32,890 nt of DNA from an uncultured Chthoniobacterales bacterium (GTDB taxonomy: Bacteria > Verrucomicrobiota > Verrucomicrobiia > Chthoniobacterales > UBA10450), in NCBI GenBank assembly GCA_902805675.1, contig CADCTA010000070.1, positions 1 through 32,890 of the forward strand, given 5' to 3'. Of the stretch, positions 14,944-23,026 are shown one piece after another (within the stretch, counting starts at the first letter, position 1; the number at the start of each line of letters is the position of its first letter). The translations under genes and the position numbers were made by a program. Under the pieces are notes generated by a model. That model was given only the letters and a program-made list of their open reading frames with translations, did no database searches and was not told the DNA's origin.

Positions 14944-15438
14944 CTAACGATGCCCACCCGGCGGTGCGCCGGTGCGAAACTCCCGGTGGCGAATCTGCCC
15001 GCCGGCCTTGGCCACGTACCCGCCGAGCGCCAGCGTGACCACGCTCAGCACCAGCACAGCGATCGAGAGCGGTGTCGCCGATCGCGGCCACTTCGCGGGC
15101 GCGATCAACGCCACGACCGTCAGCACCGTCAGCGCGCAGAACACGTAAATCACCTGCTCGGCGCGGCGCTCGTGTTCCTCCAGCCACTCGCGTCCGACAT
15201 CATCGACAATGCCTTCCACGCGATCCTCTGCCGCGCCGCCCAGCAGGTAAACCGGCACGCCCGAAATCCCGCTGACGAGGATGATCACCAGCGTCGGGAT
15301 CTGTGCCGCGCGGCTGCGTAGAAGCAGCGCGATGAGAAGCCCCAGCACACCGGCGCCGACGCCCCAGATCGGCATCGGATGCAACAGCGTGTGGAGGTAC
15401 TCCGGCTGCCGCGTGAGCTGCGTGATTCTATCGAGCAT
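14944..15438 (-). CDS. Four-helix membrane protein of unknown function
   Basis: This protein of about 164 residues has four predicted spans: PIWGVGAGVLGLLIALLLRS, IPTLVIILVSGISGVPVYLLGG, VIYVFCALTVLTVVALIAP, and LSIAVLVLSVVTLALGGYVAK. It ends with AGGQIRHREFRTG, which resembles the C-terminal 'GG-x-I-x-H-x-E' ending of small DUF2231-like membrane proteins; such His residues have been proposed as cofactor ligands, but I cannot confirm that here. The ATG at 15438 overlaps the end of the upstream dipeptidase gene by 11 bp, supporting translational coupling. An earlier in-frame start (15531) would overlap much more and adds a basic, non-conserved leader, so I do not favour it. Confidence 0.7.
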   Translation of the reverse strand: MLDRITQLTRQPEYLHTLLHPMPIWGVGAGVLGLLIALLLRSRAAQIPTLVIILVSGISGVPVYLLGGAAEDRVEGIVDDVGREWLEEHERRAEQVIYVFCALTVLTVVALIAPAKWPRSATPLSIAVLVLSVVTLALGGYVAKAGGQIRHREFRTGAPPGGHR

Positions 15439-16225
15439 TCCGTGATGATGCACCGGACGCGCGGCCATTTGCGTCGCGCGGCGCTGATGCCGGCGGAGCC
15501 GACTCGACAATGCGGGCCGCCCGATTGCCATTGATCAACTCGATCCGATCGGCTTTGCCGTACTTCTTCCAATCTTTCACCACGAAGTGCCACCACTCGG
15601 TGCGCAGGCCGTAGAATCCGGCACGAGCGAGCGCGGCCTGCAGCATCCGCAAGTGCCTCTTCACCAATTGGTCCGGCCCAGCGTAGTAAAGCGTCGCAGC
15701 CGGTTTGAACTCATCGAAATCGGTCGGCATCGCGACGTCATTTCCTTTCGCGTCCACGAGCGTCGCATCGACCGCTACGCCCCAGGTGTGGAGCGATCCG
15801 CCCGTCTTCGGATCGGCCACGTACTTGTTGTTAGGCGAAAGGCGCCAGAGTTGCTCGTGCGCGCTGTGCGGTCGGTAGGCGTCCCAAATTTTAATGCCGT
15901 AGCCGCGCTCGCGCAGCAGTCCCTGCGCGTAGGCGAGCTTGCGCGCCACACTCGGCCGGACCAGCGCTGGCGTGTTCTCCGGGTAGAGCGCCCGACCGGC
16001 GATGTTGCGCGTTCCGGCGTAGCGAAGTTCCACCACGATCGTCGGATCAACTGATCGCACGTCCACGAGATCCGGCTCCACCGGGTCGGCGGCGAACGCG
16101 CCAGAGCAGGCGGCGAGCAGAACGACAAGCGTGACCGCGGTGCGCGCGCTGCGGCCCCGATGAAAGTCGACGCGCGGCTGTGTGACGGCCCGGAAGATGG
16201 TGCCGCTGACCTGAGCAGCGGGCAT
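15428..16225 (-). CDS. D-alanyl-D-alanine dipeptidase, VanX/DdpX family, exported
   Basis: This 265-residue zinc peptidase has the VanX motifs: IWDAYRPHSAHEQLW, then SLHTWGVAVD with zinc ligands H146 and D153, and EWWHF with E210 (catalytic base) and H213 (third ligand). An N-terminal export signal contains LLAAC: C40 would suit lipoprotein processing, but the AFA-AD junction at residue 45 would also suit ordinary signal peptidase, so location (membrane-anchored or soluble periplasm) is unresolved. The substrate is probably D-Ala-D-Ala from peptidoglycan turnover; no vancomycin-resistance partners (VanH, VanA) are nearby, so a resistance role is not indicated. Its ATG shares one base with the stop of the coiled-coil gene (TAATG). 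The C-terminal tail (ASAPRDANGRASGASSRNAR) is low complexity. Confidence 0.9.
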   Translation of the reverse strand: MPAAQVSGTIFRAVTQPRVDFHRGRSARTAVTLVVLLAACSGAFAADPVEPDLVDVRSVDPTIVVELRYAGTRNIAGRALYPENTPALVRPSVARKLAYAQGLLRERGYGIKIWDAYRPHSAHEQLWRLSPNNKYVADPKTGGSLHTWGVAVDATLVDAKGNDVAMPTDFDEFKPAATLYYAGPDQLVKRHLRMLQAALARAGFYGLRTEWWHFVVKDWKKYGKADRIELINGNRAARIVESAPPASAPRDANGRASGASSRNAR

Positions 16226-18099
16226 TACTCGAGGTCGGCTACGGCAGGCGCCGGCGCGTTGCTCTTCGCGACACGCTGCAAGAGAAGGCGCGCGCTATTC
16301 TCCGGCACGATGAAGCGGACCTCGAGATCGGAGCCCTGCGTGATCACCTCCGGCGGCTGTGCGAAGAGGAGCAACTCCGAGTCCTGGAGGCGCAACCAAC
16401 GCTGCGGCTCCTGGTGCATCTTTCCGGCAAGCTCTGCGGCTTGTTTCTCCGATTTCATCTTGATCAGTAGGCGGCCGCGGACGGGATTCTGCAGCGTCAG
16501 CGCGAGGCCGAGGATCTGCGCGGAATCGAGCAAGTCGCGCGTGAAGATCGGGCTGAAATAACGCGAGAGGCTGGGCGGATCGCTCGAAATGAGACGCACC
16601 GCAGTCTCCTGGTCGAGTGCTTGGAAACCATCGAACAGGCTGCCGGTGATCTTGAGATCCTGCTCGATGCCGAGGCGCACGCGCACGAGCTCTTCCACTT
16701 CCGCGGGCGCTCCAATGGCGAGCGTGCGCGGTCCGAGGCGGGCGAGCGCAAATTCCGGCCGCAGCCAGACCGGCAGGCCGCTGATCGGTTTCCGTTCGAA
16801 CGTCTGATCCTGCGCGATGGATCGCATGACCGGCTGCACGTCGCTCTTTGCCTGCACGAGGACGAACTCACGAACTCCCGAATCTCCGCTCGTCATGGCC
16901 CGTGTCACGCGCACGACGTCGCGCGGCAAATTCAGCACCGGAGTGCGCTCGGCGTTCGCGGTCAGGCCATCCCAGATCGTCTGCCACTCGTCGCCCTGCT
17001 CTTTCTGCCAGCGTTTCGGCAATTCGTCGCGCTGCAGCTGCTGGGTGTTGATCGAAAGGATCGCCTCCGTCTCCTGGGGCAACCATTCGCGCTTGGCTGG
17101 TGATTGGAAGACGAGCGGGAGGATGATGGCGAGCAGCACGAGGACGGACAGGCCGCTGAAATAAAACTTACGCAGCTCCTGTTTATCGATCTGGCTCGAG
17201 AGCACGGCCAGCTCAGCTTTGTGCTGCGAGTGCTTCTCCACCGCGACGCGATGGCGTTGCACGTCCTCGAGCAGGTGAGGGGCGTTCGGTGGGGCGATGC
17301 CTTTCGTCGCGAGGTGCCGGCCGATGTTGAGATAAGCCGGGTTCTTCCGTTCCTCGACCGTCTGGTGCAACGCTCGCGCCTGCTTCAGCGCCTCCTGCTG
17401 CGCGCGGCTGTTTTCATTCAATGCCCGGTCGCGCGCTTCGTACTCGCCGCGGATGGCAGCGATTCTTTTGTCGATCCCATCGAGCTCGGCCTGCTGCGCA
17501 GTGAGGGTCTCTTTCGCACTGCGGCAGGCATCCGCGCTGCCGAGTCGTGCGCGCTCGATCTCCGCCCGCTGCTCGGGTAATTGCGCGCGGCGGCTGCTGA
17601 GCGTACTCGCCTGCGTGTCAAAGTCCGCCGGGGGCGGAACGATCGCCTGCAGCGCGGCTAGCTTCTCCAGGAGCTCGCGATCGGCGGCGTCGTTGTCCTG
17701 CAATCGGCGCTCCACTCCGGCGAGCTCACGATTGCATAAGTCCGCCGCGCTTTTCGCCTGATTGCGGCGTTCGACGACCGGCTTCTTTTCCTCTTCGAGC
17801 TGGGCGAGCGCGGTGTTCAGCTCCGTCGCGTTTTGCTGTCGATTTGTCTCGATCTGCTTGAGCGCTTCTTCGATCTGCGAAATCTGGACGGCGACTTCCT
17901 TCTGCTCCTGCTCGAGCTTCTTCAGCGCGACGATCTCATTGCGCACCTCCGGGAAGTTGACCGCTTGCGACGTGCCCTCGCGGCCGAGCGCGATCTCGGC
18001 ACGCTGGAGCACGCGCTTTTCGTGGCGCAACGCCATGCGGGTCTTCTGGCGCCGGACCTTAAGCCCAATCTCCCGAAGACCTGTGCGGATGAAACTCAC
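16225..18099 (-). CDS. Coiled-coil protein with one membrane span, unknown function
   Basis: This 624-residue protein starts at GTG. Residues about 20-300 are strongly charged and heptad-like (EVRNEIVALKKLEQEQKEVAVQISQIEEALKQIE, ELAGVERRLQDNDAADRELLEKLAALQ), broken by proline-rich hinges near PPPADFD and PPNAPHLL. A single hydrophobic segment (FYFSGLSVLVLLAIILPLVF, about 311-331) is followed by a C-terminal domain of about 290 residues (residues 335-624, beginning KREWLPQETEAILSINTQQLQ). The start is preceded by basic residues, so the coiled coil is probably cytoplasmic and the C-terminal half periplasmic. I recognise no family or catalytic motif in the C-terminal half. TAATG coupling to the dipeptidase gene suggests a role at the cell envelope. 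Confidence 0.8.
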   Translation of the reverse strand: MSFIRTGLREIGLKVRRQKTRMALRHEKRVLQRAEIALGREGTSQAVNFPEVRNEIVALKKLEQEQKEVAVQISQIEEALKQIETNRQQNATELNTALAQLEEEKKPVVERRNQAKSAADLCNRELAGVERRLQDNDAADRELLEKLAALQAIVPPPADFDTQASTLSSRRAQLPEQRAEIERARLGSADACRSAKETLTAQQAELDGIDKRIAAIRGEYEARDRALNENSRAQQEALKQARALHQTVEERKNPAYLNIGRHLATKGIAPPNAPHLLEDVQRHRVAVEKHSQHKAELAVLSSQIDKQELRKFYFSGLSVLVLLAIILPLVFQSPAKREWLPQETEAILSINTQQLQRDELPKRWQKEQGDEWQTIWDGLTANAERTPVLNLPRDVVRVTRAMTSGDSGVREFVLVQAKSDVQPVMRSIAQDQTFERKPISGLPVWLRPEFALARLGPRTLAIGAPAEVEELVRVRLGIEQDLKITGSLFDGFQALDQETAVRLISSDPPSLSRYFSPIFTRDLLDSAQILGLALTLQNPVRGRLLIKMKSEKQAAELAGKMHQEPQRWLRLQDSELLLFAQPPEVITQGSDLEVRFIVPENSARLLLQRVAKSNAPAPAVADLE

Positions 18100-18148
18100 G
18101 TGGAAACGCTACGTGTAGCGGCGCTTATGCCAAGCGCTGCTTGGCCGC

Positions 18149-18241
18149 GTCATTCCGACCGCAGCGAAGCGAAGTGGAGGAATCCCGTGGTTCCGCCAAT
18201 CGGGTTAACGCACGGGATTCCTCGACTTCGCTCGGAATGAC
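18149..18241. repeat. GTCATTCCGA palindromic intergenic repeat
   Basis: This 93-bp element runs from GTCATTCCGACCGCAGCGAA to CTTCGCTCGGAATGAC, with GGAATCCCGTGG opposite CACGGGATTCC. It is the best-conserved copy. It lies between the start of the coiled-coil gene and the stop of acs, which are transcribed in the same direction. Confidence 0.8.
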
Positions 18242-18255
18242 GGCGCGGCTGTCAG

Positions 18256-20199
18256 TCACTCGTCCGCGCTGAGCTTCGCCAATACTGCGAAGTCCTCGAG
18301 TGTCGTGGTATCGCCGGTGACCGCCTTGCCACTCGCGATCTCCTTCAGGAGCCGGCGCATGATTTTGCCGCTGCGCGTCTTCGGGAGGCCTTCAGCGAAG
18401 CGGATTTCGTCCGGCTTTGCGATCGCGCCGATATGCACGCCCACGTGCTTGCGAAGTTCTTCTTTTAAGGCGGGCGTCGCGTTTACGCCGGTCTTTACCG
18501 TGACGAAGGCGACGACGCCCTGACCCTTCAGCTCATCAGGTCGGCCGACCACCGCTGCCTCTGCAACTGCCGCGTGGCTGACGAGCGCGCTCTCAATCTC
18601 TGAGGTGCCGAGTCGATGGCCGGCGACATTCAGCACGTCATCGATGCGGCCGACGATCCAGAAGTAGCCATCCTTATCGCGCCGCGCGCCGTCGCCAGTC
18701 AGGTAGCTGCCTTTGAACTCACTCCAATACTGCTTTTTGTAGCGCTCCTTGTCGCCGTAGATCGTGCGGAGCATCGACGGCCACGGGCGGCGGACGATGA
18801 GCTTTCCGCCGACGTTCGGCGGCACTTCGTTGCCCTTTTCGTCGACGATGGCCGGATCAATGCCGAAGAACGGCAACGTCGCGCTGCCGGGCTTTGTCGG
18901 GATCGCACCGGGGAGAGGGGAGATCATGATGGCGCCCGTTTCCGTCTGCCACCAGGTATCGACGATCGGGCAGCGCCCGCCGCCGATCTTCTCGTGATAC
19001 CACATCCAAGCCTCGGGGTTGATCGGCTCGCCGACAGAACCGAGCAGCCTTAGCGATGAGAGATCGTGCTTCTTGATCCAGCTGTCGCCCCAGCGGATGA
19101 ACGCGCGGATCGCAGTCGGCGCGGTGTAGAGGATGTTGACGCTGTATTCCTCGATCAACCGCCAGAAGCGGTCCGGCTCCGGCCAGTTCGGCGCGCCTTC
19201 ATACATCAGCGTGGTCGCGCCGTTGGCGAGCGGACCGTAGACGACATAGCTGTGCCCAGTGACCCAACCGACGTCGGCTGTGCACCAGTAAACGTCGTCG
19301 TCCCGCAGATCGAAGACGTACTTCGTCGTTGCATAGGTGCCGACGAGATAGCCGCCGGTGGTGTGGAGGATGCCCTTCGGCTTTCCCGTCGAGCCGCTGG
19401 TGTAGAGAATGTAGAGCGGGTGCTCGCTATCGAGCGCTACAGGCGGGCAGTTCGCGTCGACATACTCGAGCTCGCGATGCCACCAGACGTCGCGGCCCTC
19501 CTCGATGTGGACGTCGTTCCCTGCGCGGCGGAAGACGATGACTCGCTTGATCGCCGTCTCGCCCCGCAGCGCGTCATCGACGTTCTTCTTCAGCGGAACG
19601 ATCGTGCCGCGCCGGTAGCTCCCATCGGCGGTGATCACGGCAGTCGCCCCGCTGTCGGCGATCCGATCACGAATGCTGTCGGCACTGAACCCACCGAAGA
19701 CGACGGAATGCACCGCACCAATTCGTGCGCAGGCCAGCATCGCGATCGCCGCTTCGGGGATCGTCGGCATGTAGATGATGACGCGATCGCCTTTGCGAAT
19801 TCCGTTCCGCTTCAGCACGTTTGCGAAGCGGCAGACATCGCGGTGCAGCTGTTGATAGGTGAGCGTGCGCTTGTCGCCGGGTTCGCCTTCCCAAAGAATG
19901 GCGGCCTTGTTGCGGATCGGGCCGCTGAGATGCCGGTCCAGGCAGTTCTCGGAGACGTTCAGCTTGCCTCCGACGAACCATTTCGCGAATGGCGCCTTCC
20001 AGTTGACGACGCTGGTCCACGGCTTCTGCCACACCAGTTCCCTGGCCTCGCGGGCCCAGAACTTGTCCGGCGTCTTGATCGATTCGCGGTAGAGCCGCTG
20101 ATATTCATCCAGACTCCCGATTCGAGCCTTCTTCGCGAATTCGCGCGATGGCTTGAAAACCCGCTTCTCAACCAGGTGCGACTCGATGTTGTTGTCCAT
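18256..20199 (-). CDS. acs: Acetyl-CoA synthetase (AMP-forming)
   Basis: This 647-residue enzyme activates acetate to acetyl-CoA via acetyl-AMP. Visible motifs are the P-loop-like [36 protein letters not shown] (adenylate binding), [41 protein letters not shown], and the C-terminal [13 protein letters not shown] in which K612 is the lysine whose acetylation silences Acs in other bacteria. The N-terminal region ([14 protein letters not shown]...[13 protein letters not shown]) matches typical Acs. The ATG at 20199 is chosen because this family N-terminus begins there; an in-frame TTG at 20247, preceded by AGGA, is an alternative that would add 16 residues. Divergent from the dodecin gene. No deacetylase or acetyltransferase is in the window. 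Confidence 0.96.
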   Translation of the reverse strand: MDNNIESHLVEKRVFKPSREFAKKARIGSLDEYQRLYRESIKTPDKFWAREARELVWQKPWTSVVNWKAPFAKWFVGGKLNVSENCLDRHLSGPIRNKAAILWEGEPGDKRTLTYQQLHRDVCRFANVLKRNGIRKGDRVIIYMPTIPEAAIAMLACARIGAVHSVVFGGFSADSIRDRIADSGATAVITADGSYRRGTIVPLKKNVDDALRGETAIKRVIVFRRAGNDVHIEEGRDVWWHRELEYVDANCPPVALDSEHPLYILYTSGSTGKPKGILHTTGGYLVGTYATTKYVFDLRDDDVYWCTADVGWVTGHSYVVYGPLANGATTLMYEGAPNWPEPDRFWRLIEEYSVNILYTAPTAIRAFIRWGDSWIKKHDLSSLRLLGSVGEPINPEAWMWYHEKIGGGRCPIVDTWWQTETGAIMISPLPGAIPTKPGSATLPFFGIDPAIVDEKGNEVPPNVGGKLIVRRPWPSMLRTIYGDKERYKKQYWSEFKGSYLTGDGARRDKDGYFWIVGRIDDVLNVAGHRLGTSEIESALVSHAAVAEAAVVGRPDELKGQGVVAFVTVKTGVNATPALKEELRKHVGVHIGAIAKPDEIRFAEGLPKTRSGKIMRRLLKEIASGKAVTGDTTTLEDFAVLAKLSADE

Positions 20200-20275
20200 A
20201 TGCAGAGGGGAGTGCAGGACGCTACTTGCCGCGCCGACCGCTCTCAATGCAAAGTTCCTGATCCTCTACAGGCGC

Positions 20276-20354
20276 GTCACCGAGCGACGTCGAGGGATCC
20301 CGTAGCCAAACTCAAGGGGATGCCACGGGATTCCTCGACTTCGCTCGGAATGAC
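20276..20354. repeat. GTCAC...AATGAC palindromic intergenic repeat, shortened
   Basis: This 79-bp element begins GTCACCGAGCGACGTCGAGG and ends CTTCGCTCGGAATGAC, with GGATCCCGTAGCC opposite CCACGGGATTCC. It is a slightly degenerate copy of the family. Unlike most copies it lies between two divergent genes (acs and the dodecin gene), so here it would fall upstream of both genes. Confidence 0.75.
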
Positions 20355-20425
20355 AGAGGCCGCGTCGTCCGAGCTAGACGGAGATTGCCATTGTCCGCCG
20401 CCGCCGGTCAGCCGAAGCTCGCCGC

Positions 20426-20635
20426 ATGAGCGACCACGTTTACAAAAAGATCGAGCTCGTCGGCTCGTCGCCGACCAGTATCGAAGAAGCCGTCCAGAAC
20501 GCCCTCGCGCGCGCACAGCAAACCATCCGCAACATGCGGTGGTTCGAGGTGACGGAAACCCGTGGTCACATCGAGGACGGCAAGGTCAACCATTGGCAGG
20601 TGACGGTGAAGGTGGGCTTCACGCTTGACCAGTGA
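20426..20635 (+). CDS. Dodecin-family flavin-binding protein
   Basis: This 69-residue protein matches dodecins: [65 protein letters not shown]. Conserved features are the SSPxSxxxAVxxAxxRA helix, the W39 that stacks on flavin in dodecins, and the [10 protein letters not shown] strand with Q58. Dodecins form hollow dodecamers that store or buffer riboflavin or FMN in the cytosol. The start is the first ATG of the frame; no Shine-Dalgarno sequence is visible. The gene is divergent from acs and followed by a large inverted repeat. Confidence in the family is high. Confidence 0.94.
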   Translation: MSDHVYKKIELVGSSPTSIEEAVQNALARAQQTIRNMRWFEVTETRGHIEDGKVNHWQVTVKVGFTLDQ

Positions 20636-20651
20636 TCCCGTCTGCGTGCCG

Positions 20652-20798
20652 TACGGGCGGCGAGGGCAAAGCGCCGCAATAGCGGCTCACTCCAAGACGC
20701 TTCCGCGACTTTCCACCTCAGTAGAGTCGCGTCAGCGTCTTGGAGTGCGGCGGTCTGCCGCCGCTTTTCTCGCGGCGCAAAGCCGCGCCTGCCGCTAC
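20652..20798. repeat. Compound inverted repeat with CCAAGACGC/GCGTCTTGG arms
   Basis: The centre is a hairpin with arms CACTCCAAGACGC (20688-20700) and GCGTCTTGGAGTG (20735-20747). It is flanked by GC-rich sequence, on the right including CGGCGGTCTGCCGCCG and GCGGCGCAAAGCCGC. The right end reads, on the minus strand, GTAGCGGCAGGCGCGG, and its TAG is the stop codon of the gene at 20795-21085. The layout differs from the GTCATTCC family, so this is a third repeat type in the window. Outer limits are approximate. Confidence 0.65.
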
Positions 20799-21085
20799 AC
20801 CTCGTCCTGCTGCGTCGCCTGATAGAGCTTCGTCGCGCCGTAAATCAGAATCGCAGGCTTCGCTGCGAAGAGCGTGAGGCGGGCCAGCCCACCAAGCATG
20901 CGGAAGACCGGCAGCCGATCGATCACTAACCCAGCAAGCGCGGCGTACATGACCGCGCGGGTCGGATTGGTGCGGACATAGTCCTCCGTCTGCTCCATGA
21001 TCTGATCGAATTGCTCTTTGGTGTAGCGAAGGCCCCGCTCCGCGATGTCGTCCGTTTGGGCTAGTTGTCCGTCCATTTCACCCAT
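20795..21085 (-). CDS. DUF883/ElaB-YqjD-like membrane-associated protein
   Basis: This protein of about 96 residues (start ATG at 21085, or at 21076) has an N-terminal soluble part (AQTDDIAERGLRYTKEQFDQIMEQTEDYVRTNPTRAVMYAALAGLVIDRLP) followed by a weakly hydrophobic stretch (MYAALAGLVIDRLPVFRMLGGLARLTLFAAKPAILIYGATKLY). The 'YVRTNPTRAVMYAALAGLVI' segment resembles the C-terminal signature of DUF883 proteins, which associate with the membrane and ribosomes in enterobacteria. The homology is weak and tentative. The upstream part of the frame overlaps the rRNA methyltransferase gene and lacks family features, so it is not used. Its stop codon lies at the boundary of the inverted repeat. Confidence 0.55.
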   Translation of the reverse strand: MGEMDGQLAQTDDIAERGLRYTKEQFDQIMEQTEDYVRTNPTRAVMYAALAGLVIDRLPVFRMLGGLARLTLFAAKPAILIYGATKLYQATQQDEV

Positions 21086-21123
21086 TGTTCGGATGCTGAG
21101 CCGCGGTTGCGTGTCCCAAACCG

Positions 21124-22038
21124 TCAGCGCAGCGTCAGCCAGACGGTTCGCGCCGCGACGCCGCGGGGATAATCGGGCAGAGGAGTCTCGCTGTGGAAGC
21201 CGCCGGCCCGCCGCGACGCCTTCAGACAAAAGCGTCCCATCACCTCGAGGCCCTTCTCGTTCAGCGTGGTGCAATTCGTGGAGAGCAGGATACGGGCGTC
21301 GCGTTCCGCCACCTCCAGCGCGAGGAGCAGGAGCTTCTCGAAATGCTCCTCCACTTGAAATGGCTTGCCGCTGTGGGAGCGCGAAAACGTCGGCGGATCG
21401 AGGATGATGACGTCAAACTTCTGCTCTTTGCGAGCGAGGCGGGGCAGCACTTCCATGACGTCGTCGGCGATGAAAGAGTGGTCGTCGGTCGGCTGCGCGT
21501 TCAGCGCGAAATTCTCTCGTCCCCGCGCGAGCGATTTCTTCGAAAGGTCGACGCTTACCGTCTTCGCGCCGGCATCCGCCGCGGCGACAGAAAACGCGCA
21601 GGTATACGCGAAGCAGTTCAGCAGCGTCTTCGGCCGGAGCTGCCGCACGAAGCTGCGATTGTTCCGTTGATCGACGAAGAGCCCGACCGAATAGCCTGCG
21701 GCGAAATCGACTCCATACTGCAGGCCGCGTTCCAGCGCGGTGCTTTGCAGACTCGTCGTAGCATCGCCCACCACGAGTTTGGGCGCCTCGCGCTCGGCGT
21801 TTTGCTTGGGCAGGAAGCGCGCGAAGACTCGGGTGAACTTGAAATTGACCGCGAGCGACCAGAGGAACAGCTCAGTCGTTAGGCGTTCCTGCGCGATCGG
21901 CGTCTTGTAGGAAACCAGCGCGTCAGAACCATAGCGATCGACCCAGCCGTCCGGGAACGTGCAGACGCGGTAAGCGTTTGTTTCTTCCGCCTCGAACGCC
22001 TGCACCTGCGCGGCGTCGATCCATTCGGACATTCTCAT
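21124..22038 (-). CDS. Class I SAM-dependent methyltransferase, RlmI/RlmK-like (COG1092)
   Basis: This 304-residue protein resembles the rRNA cytosine-C5 methyltransferase family. The segment YGVDFAAGYSVGLFVDQRNNRSFVRQL leads into motif I (LLNCFAYTCAFSVAAADAGAKTVSVDLSKKSLARGRENFALN), with motif IV as FDVIILDPPTFSRSHSGKPFQVEEHFEKLL and a C-terminal LSTNCTTLNEKG (motif VI-like). The L-N-C-F-A-Y-T-C and D-P-P-T-F motifs are typical. It lacks the N-terminal PUA domain of full-length RlmI, and the length of about 300 is normal for the shorter branch. It is divergent from thrB. The exact rRNA target cannot be assigned. Confidence 0.85.
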   Translation of the reverse strand: MRMSEWIDAAQVQAFEAEETNAYRVCTFPDGWVDRYGSDALVSYKTPIAQERLTTELFLWSLAVNFKFTRVFARFLPKQNAEREAPKLVVGDATTSLQSTALERGLQYGVDFAAGYSVGLFVDQRNNRSFVRQLRPKTLLNCFAYTCAFSVAAADAGAKTVSVDLSKKSLARGRENFALNAQPTDDHSFIADDVMEVLPRLARKEQKFDVIILDPPTFSRSHSGKPFQVEEHFEKLLLLALEVAERDARILLSTNCTTLNEKGLEVMGRFCLKASRRAGGFHSETPLPDYPRGVAARTVWLTLR

Positions 22039-22092
22039 TCGTTCTCACCTGCGGCTTCGAACCTGATTCGGGAAGCGGCGACGTTCTGCGCG

Positions 22093-22120
22093 CCTGCGGC
22101 ACGCGTTCTCTTGCCGCAGG
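22093..22120. other. Perfect 9-bp hairpin in divergent gap before thrB
   Basis: CCTGCGGCA (22093-22101) and TGCCGCAGG (22112-22120) are exactly complementary with a 10-base loop, between the rRNA methyltransferase and homoserine kinase genes. There is no T-tract after it, so it is unlikely to be an intrinsic terminator. It is followed by GAAGGAG. It might be a regulator site or 5' leader structure of either gene. Confidence 0.35.
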
Positions 22121-22177
22121 GAAGGAGAACGATACCTTGGCGCGCGCTCCCCGACCGCGTCGGCGCGAGCGTTCCGC

Positions 22178-23026
22178 ATGCAACGAGTCACCGTCCGGGT
22201 CCCAGCGAGCACGTCGAATCTCGGCCCCGGCTACGATTGCCTCGGAGTGGCGCTCCGGCTTTACAACGACGTCGCCGTGCAGCGCGGCGGACGAGGGAAG
22301 CTAACGCCGATGATGCGCGAAGCGGCGCAGGCGTTCTTCCGTCGCGCAGCCTGCCAGGCGTTCTCGTTCTCGTGCGAAGTCGGTGGTGATGTGCCGATGT
22401 CGCGTGGGCTCGGCAGCAGTGTGACGGTGCGGCTGGGCGTGATGTTCGGGCTGAACGAGCTCGCCGGGCGACTCCTCACACGCGAACAGGTGTTCGAGCT
22501 TTGCACCGAGCTGGAAGGCCATCCGGACAACGCCGCGCCCGCGACCTTCGGCGGTTTCAACGTGTGCGGTGCGAAACAGCGGCAGCGTTTCGCCGTCGCG
22601 CCGGCGCTCAAATTCGTCCTGCTGATCCCCGACTTTGAAGTGCGAACCGCAGAAGCACGAGCGTTGTTGCCCGAGAAAGTGCGCCGGCTCGCTGCTGTCG
22701 AAAGCTGCGGCAATGCCTGCGCGATCACAGCAAGCTTTGCATCTGGCGGGTATGAGAATCTACGCGGCGCATTCGCGGACCAGCTGCATCAGCCTTTTCG
22801 GAAGCCGTTGATTCCGTTCTTCGATGCCGCTGTCGCAGCGGGCGAGGAGGCTGGCGCGCTGGGCGTTTTTCTCAGTGGTTCCGGCTCCACAGTCGCAGCA
22901 GTGACGTTGCAGGGTGCCGAGAGCGTCGCGGCGCGGATGCTCGTAGCATCAGAAACGAACGCGCGCTGTATCGTGACGACTGCGGACAACCGCGGAGCGC
23001 GCATCCTGCCGCAGAAAGCCACATGA
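22178..23026 (+). CDS. thrB: Homoserine kinase
   Basis: This 282-residue GHMP kinase would phosphorylate L-homoserine with ATP in threonine synthesis. The N-terminus VRVPASTSNLGPGYDCLGVALRLYN is the hallmark of homoserine kinase, followed by the ATP-binding motif MSRGLGSSVTVRLGVMFGLN (around residues 75-93), EGHPDNAAPATFGGFNV, and the C-terminal GALGVFLSGSGSTVAAV (motif 3). The usual second Ser/Ala of GLGSSAA is replaced by Val-Thr-Val, a mild deviation. No threonine synthase or homoserine dehydrogenase is adjacent. It overlaps lpxK by 4 bp (ATGA), an unusual pairing of amino acid and lipid A genes. Confidence 0.93.
   Translation: MQRVTVRVPASTSNLGPGYDCLGVALRLYNDVAVQRGGRGKLTPMMREAAQAFFRRAACQAFSFSCEVGGDVPMSRGLGSSVTVRLGVMFGLNELAGRLLTREQVFELCTELEGHPDNAAPATFGGFNVCGAKQRQRFAVAPALKFVLLIPDFEVRTAEARALLPEKVRRLAAVESCGNACAITASFASGGYENLRGAFADQLHQPFRKPLIPFFDAAVAAGEEAGALGVFLSGSGSTVAAVTLQGAESVAARMLVASETNARCIVTTADNRGARILPQKAT

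Noticed and set aside
15428..16225. Vancomycin-resistance locus
   Set aside because: Only a VanX-like dipeptidase is found; no D-lactate dehydrogenase, D-Ala-D-Lac ligase or VanRS genes are nearby.
19066..20628. A 520-codon open frame on the plus strand opposite acs
   Set aside because: It lies antisense to a full-length acetyl-CoA synthetase gene with all motifs, extends into a repeat and the dodecin gene, and shows no family features. GC-rich genes often have long open antisense frames.
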